Assembly: GCA_046590705.1 (NCBI GenBank)
Contig: JBKJUK010000010.1
Coordinates: forward strand, 1-8,511
Direction: 5' to 3'
DNA: 8,511 nucleotides
DNA from: JBKJUK01 sp046590705
GTDB lineage: Bacteria; Acidobacteriota; Thermoanaerobaculia; Gp7-AA8
A program made the position numbers and the translations under genes. The notes beneath the pieces are model-generated. The model made no database searches. It was given only the letters and a program-made list of their open reading frames with translations, and was not told where the DNA came from. Below, piece after piece: positions 5,401-8,511 of the stretch. How positions within the stretch are numbered: the stretch's first letter is position 1; every line of letters begins with the position of its first letter.

Positions 5401-8280
5401 CTCGTTGCCGAGCAGGGGCGTCGACTTCAGGCGCTCAAGGTAAGACCCGAAGTCCGCCGGAGCGATGGGAACACTGAAAAGGAAACCCTGGACGGCCTCG
5501 CATCCGAAGCGTCGAAGAAATTCGACCTGTTCTAACGTTTCGACGCCTTCCGCGATGACATGCAGCTGTAGACGATGGCTCATGGCGATGACCGCGGAGA
5601 CGATCGCCGCGTCGCTCTCGTCGGTGGTCACGTCGCGGATGAAGCTGCGGTCGATCTTGACCGTGTCAATCGGGAATCTCTTGAGATAGCTGAGCGAAGA
5701 TTGCCCGGTGCCGAAGTCGTCCATGGCGATGCGCACGCCCATGTTCTGCAGGGCCGTCAGTGTAGCCAGCGCCTGTCCGGTGTTTTCCATGGCGATGGTT
5801 TCCACGATCTCCACCTCCAGTAGTTCCGGAGGGAGACCTGTCGACAGCAGAACCGCGGCCACGATCTCATGCAGATTCCCTGAATGAAACTGACGGGCAG
5901 AAAGGTTCACCGCAACACGTCGCGGCGGATGTCCTTCGTCGAGCCATCGTCTGGCGTCCGCACATGCGGTGCGCAGAACTGCTTCTCCGATCGGAACGAT
6001 CAATCCTGAGTCTTCCGCGAGACCGAGGAAGTCGCCCGGAAGGATCACGCCACGAGTAGGATGATTCCAGCGAACGAGAGCCTCGAAGCCGATGACAGCC
6101 CCGGTCATCAGTTCGATCTGCGGTTGGTAGTACACGACGATCTGATCAGTGCTGAGGGCACGTCGGAGATCATTCTCGGTTGCCAGACGCTCCATGGCCC
6201 GGCTGGGATTCAACAGGGGTGAGCAGACTTCGAAGCGATTGCGTCCCAAATCTTTGGCCCGGTACATGGCCACATCGGCACTTCGAAACAGCGATTCCGG
6301 ATCGGTGCCGTCCATTGGATAGGTAGCGATTCCGATGCTCGAGGTGACATACAGCTCCTGGCCGAATACGTGAAACGGTTCGGCGATTCTGCTGATGACC
6401 TGACGAGCCACGGTAACGGGCGCGTCATTTGATTTCAGATCAGCGAGGAGCAGCATGAATTCGTCACCCCCCACACGGGCCACCGAGTACTGATCCTCTG
6501 GCGACGGTCTGAGCCTTTCCGCGATCTGTTTGAGTAATTCGTCTCCGGCTGAGTGGCCAAGTGTGTCGTTCACTCGTTTGAAAAGATCGACGTCGAGGAA
6601 CATCAAGGCCACCCGGTGTTCTTTGCGGGCTGCGTGTCGGATGGCCTGATCCAGACGCTCGACGAACAGCGCGCGATTGGGGAGACTCGTCAACGAATCA
6701 TGAAAGGCCTGGTATGCAATGCGCGCCTCGGTGGCCTTTTCTCGGGTGATGTCACGTGCCACGCCGACAAGTCCGATCACATTTCGCTGATCGTCATAAA
6801 TAGGTGAGGTGCTGAGTGAAACGGGAAACTCTGTACCGTCACTTCGAAGATTGAGCAGCTCTCCGCTCCATCCAACAGTGCGACTGTCAGTGGAGATGTG
6901 AGCTCTGATGTCCGAGTCGTTTCTTTCCGAATTGACGAGGGTGATCGGCTGTCCCAGCACGTCCTGAAGCTCGTATCCGTAGAGGTCCAGGAAGGCACGA
7001 TTGACGTAGGTGATCCGGTCGTTGAGATCGGTGACGGTGATGGCGTCGTGACTACTCTCGAGTGTGTGCGCCAGGATGCGATTCCGCTCTTCAGCCTCGC
7101 GCGTTGCGCTGATGTCGACGACCGTACCCTCGATGAGTAATTGCCCGCCGTCATCTGATTGCGAGCTACTGGCATTCATCAGGATGTTCGCTGCTGTGTT
7201 GTTGCTTCTGCGCAGGCGTACATGGAGGTTCGTGCAGGCTCCTTTCATGCTCAACGCTGAAACCACGGTCTCGCGGTCGCGCGGGTCCCAGTAGATCGAT
7301 GAAAGCTTCGCTGTGCCGAGCGCGGCGATCGAGCTGTAGCCGAGCATCGACAGCATCGAGGCGTTCATATCGGTGATGGAGTCGTCGACGGCACGAAATT
7401 GACCGGCAGCATTTCGTTCGAACAGTTCGCGGTAATGACGTTCCTCATTTCTCAGTGATTCGGTGATTCGTTCAAGCTCAACGGTACGCTTGCGAACCTG
7501 TCGCCGTAGCAGAAGAACCCATAAGACGAAAAGCAAGGTAGCCCCGACTGCTGCGCCGACGACGAGTCCCACCTGCCGTCGCGTAAACATGGGTGCGGCG
7601 TGCCGGAGTCGAATGTCCTCGTGTGTCCTCGGGAGCAACTGAAAGTCCGAGGTGAAAGGAAACTCCCGGTCGAACTGCGAGGATATGCCCGTGACTTCGA
7701 TGACCGATCCGGGTACGAAGCTGGTCTTGGAAAATTCTTTGAGTTGCGTCGCGCCCAGATACACCGTGAGAATCTGATCGCCCGCTTGAAGCAGGACTGT
7801 CATGCTGCGCCTCTGGCGCCGTACGTCGACAACCCTGCTTTCCGTCACAACAAGGCGGGCTGAGTACCGGGTGGAAATCAGAGACTCGGGTTTGACCTTC
7901 AGTGGAGGGGGCGGCTCTCCTCGCCCAGTAATCAGCAGTGTATCCACGGTCAGCTGCACGGTTCCCGCGTACACTCCGATCCGGCCGGTAGCCGTGACCC
8001 GGTCGCCCGGTCTCACCGGGGGAAGTGGCCTGCGCGAAAACAGGGTCAGTGCTCCATCGGGGTCCTGGATATGGATCTTCGGCATTCTTTCTCCGAAGGT
8101 TGTTCCGGCGGTCGAGGAAACACCGCTCACGCGTACAAGTTCGCGATTGTGGAGCGCACGACCATTCGAGTCCCGAAGCGAAGCCTCGCGAAGGGAGAGG
8201 TTCCTGGGCTCGCCGGCCGCCTGAGCGGTGACAGCCCAAAAGAGCAGCTGGATGATTGAAAATAGAACGCGTTTGCTCAT
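5389..8280 (-). CDS. Membrane-bound PAS-PAS-GGDEF-EAL c-di-GMP signalling protein with periplasmic sensor region
   Basis: This 963-residue protein is predicted to make and/or degrade cyclic di-GMP in response to a periplasmic signal. In order: a signal peptide (1-21, AQA cleavage site), a beta-rich periplasmic region (about 22-235) that looks like two OB-fold-type halves, a TM helix (237-258), a short charged helix, PAS 1 (about 280-395), PAS 2 (about 403-515), GGDEF (about 516-690) and EAL (about 700-955). The GGDEF active site is intact: FLDVDLFKRVND with Asp563, and GGDEF at 604-608. The inhibitory I-site is missing, with EDQY (595-598) in place of RxxD. EAL residues for phosphodiesterase are all present: Glu733 in EAL, Asn792, Glu824, Asp854-Asp855 in DDFGTG, Lys875 and Glu911. 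The frame is open 74 codons further upstream, but that part lacks a signal and is basic and irregular; the ATG at 8278-8280 directly precedes the signal peptide, although no strong ribosome site is seen. Net activity cannot be told. Confidence 0.93.
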   Translation of the reverse strand: MSKRVLFSIIQLLFWAVTAQAAGEPRNLSLREASLRDSNGRALHNRELVRVSGVSSTAGTTFGERMPKIHIQDPDGALTLFSRRPLPPVRPGDRVTATGRIGVYAGTVQLTVDTLLITGRGEPPPPLKVKPESLISTRYSARLVVTESRVVDVRRQRRSMTVLLQAGDQILTVYLGATQLKEFSKTSFVPGSVIEVTGISSQFDREFPFTSDFQLLPRTHEDIRLRHAAPMFTRRQVGLVVGAAVGATLLFVLWVLLLRRQVRKRTVELERITESLRNEERHYRELFERNAAGQFRAVDDSITDMNASMLSMLGYSSIAALGTAKLSSIYWDPRDRETVVSALSMKGACTNLHVRLRRSNNTAANILMNASSSQSDDGGQLLIEGTVVDISATREAEERNRILAHTLESSHDAITVTDLNDRITYVNRAFLDLYGYELQDVLGQPITLVNSERNDSDIRAHISTDSRTVGWSGELLNLRSDGTEFPVSLSTSPIYDDQRNVIGLVGVARDITREKATEARIAYQAFHDSLTSLPNRALFVERLDQAIRHAARKEHRVALMFLDVDLFKRVNDTLGHSAGDELLKQIAERLRPSPEDQYSVARVGGDEFMLLLADLKSNDAPVTVARQVISRIAEPFHVFGQELYVTSSIGIATYPMDGTDPESLFRSADVAMYRAKDLGRNRFEVCSPLLNPSRAMERLATENDLRRALSTDQIVVYYQPQIELMTGAVIGFEALVRWNHPTRGVILPGDFLGLAEDSGLIVPIGEAVLRTACADARRWLDEGHPPRRVAVNLSARQFHSGNLHEIVAAVLLSTGLPPELLEVEIVETIAMENTGQALATLTALQNMGVRIAMDDFGTGQSSLSYLKRFPIDTVKIDRSFIRDVTTDESDAAIVSAVIAMSHRLQLHVIAEGVETLEQVEFLRRFGCEAVQGFLFSVPIAPADFGSYLERLKSTPLLGNEHLI

Positions 8281-8511
8281 GGTCGAAAGGAATCTAAGGG
8301 TGGTTGGACAGATAGTACCGCGTGCAGTCCTCTCCTGAGGAGATGAGCAGGAGAATCGCGGTGGGCGCGTGGGTGAAGCCGAGAGCGACGGAGGATTTGC
8401 GTGACCGACAGCAGGACCGCGCCACGCGGCGACTGAGAGATTGAAACAGGATCGCTTTGCATCATCAGGAGCGCCGTCATTCCGAGCTCGGAATCGGCGC
8501 ATGACGCCGGT
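8281..8511. other. Upstream region of the c-di-GMP sensor gene
   Basis: No supported gene lies here. The sensor frame stays open leftward-reading from 8502 to its chosen start, but the encoded residues look non-genuine. A small stem TCTCC/GGAGA with loop TGA is at 8331-8343. No good -35/-10 pair was found on the - strand; TACTAT (complement of 8312-8317) is a weak -10 without a matching -35. The promoter is presumably within these 231 bases or beyond the edge. Confidence 0.4.
8471..8506. repeat. Strong palindrome with two mutually exclusive hairpins
   Basis: ATTCCGAGCTCGGAAT (8479-8494) is a perfect 16-bp palindrome. It is extended by GCGCCG (8471-8476) and CGGCGC (8495-8500), with two unpaired bases (TC, 8477-8478), giving 14 paired positions per arm. 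An alternative pairing, CGTCAT (8475-8480) with ATGACG (8501-8506), overlaps it and excludes it. It shares CGTCATTCCGA with the left-edge element. It may be a REP-like unit, a regulator site or the terminator stem of a gene beyond the window. Confidence 0.55.

Noticed and set aside
8281..8502. A 74-codon N-terminal extension of the c-di-GMP protein
   Set aside because: The extension is Arg/Pro/Ser-rich without a domain or ribosome site and would bury the signal peptide; the start at 8280 is better.
1..8511. CRISPR array, toxin-antitoxin pair, defence island, phage or transposase genes
   Set aside because: No regularly spaced repeats and no proteins of these classes were found; the five genes are of ordinary metabolic, RNA-modification, signalling and peptidase families.

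Overview
The window looks like chromosomal DNA from a Gram-negative bacterium of moderately high GC. The evidence is a predicted lipoprotein peptidase, an inner-membrane c-di-GMP protein with a periplasmic sensor part, and good Shine-Dalgarno sites. Lineage cannot be fixed from sequence alone. The small membrane protein, the secreted M3 peptidase and the hairpin-forming intergenic repeats remind me of Acidobacteriota or Gemmatimonadota, but that is a weak inference from memory.

Layout: positions 1-345 hold no convincing gene but contain about seven short inverted repeats, including a REP-like element. On the + strand follow a 64-residue single-pass membrane protein (346-540), an M3-family dipeptidyl carboxypeptidase with a lipoprotein signal (701-2896) and a zinc alcohol/aldehyde dehydrogenase of the cinnamyl-alcohol-dehydrogenase type (3158-4201). 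Positions 4202-4490 lie between convergent genes and hold the most striking non-coding structure: two perfect 27-bp arms in inverted orientation, each itself a hairpin, in a mosaic of further stems. On the - strand, read from right to left, come a 963-residue sensor protein with periplasmic region, TM helix, two PAS, GGDEF and EAL domains (5389-8280) and, 49 bp downstream, an RluA-family pseudouridine synthase (4491-5339). Positions 8281-8511 are the upstream region of the sensor gene and end in a strong palindrome.

How the genes relate: the sensor and the pseudouridine synthase may be co-transcribed but have no obvious shared pathway. The dcp-like gene and the dehydrogenase are separated by 261 bp and look like independent units. 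All five coding regions appear intact and belong to known families. I found no defence system, CRISPR array, transposase, integrase or biosynthetic cluster. The points worth a second look are the palindromic repeats, the uncharacterised periplasmic sensor region of the c-di-GMP protein, and the envelope location of the peptidase.
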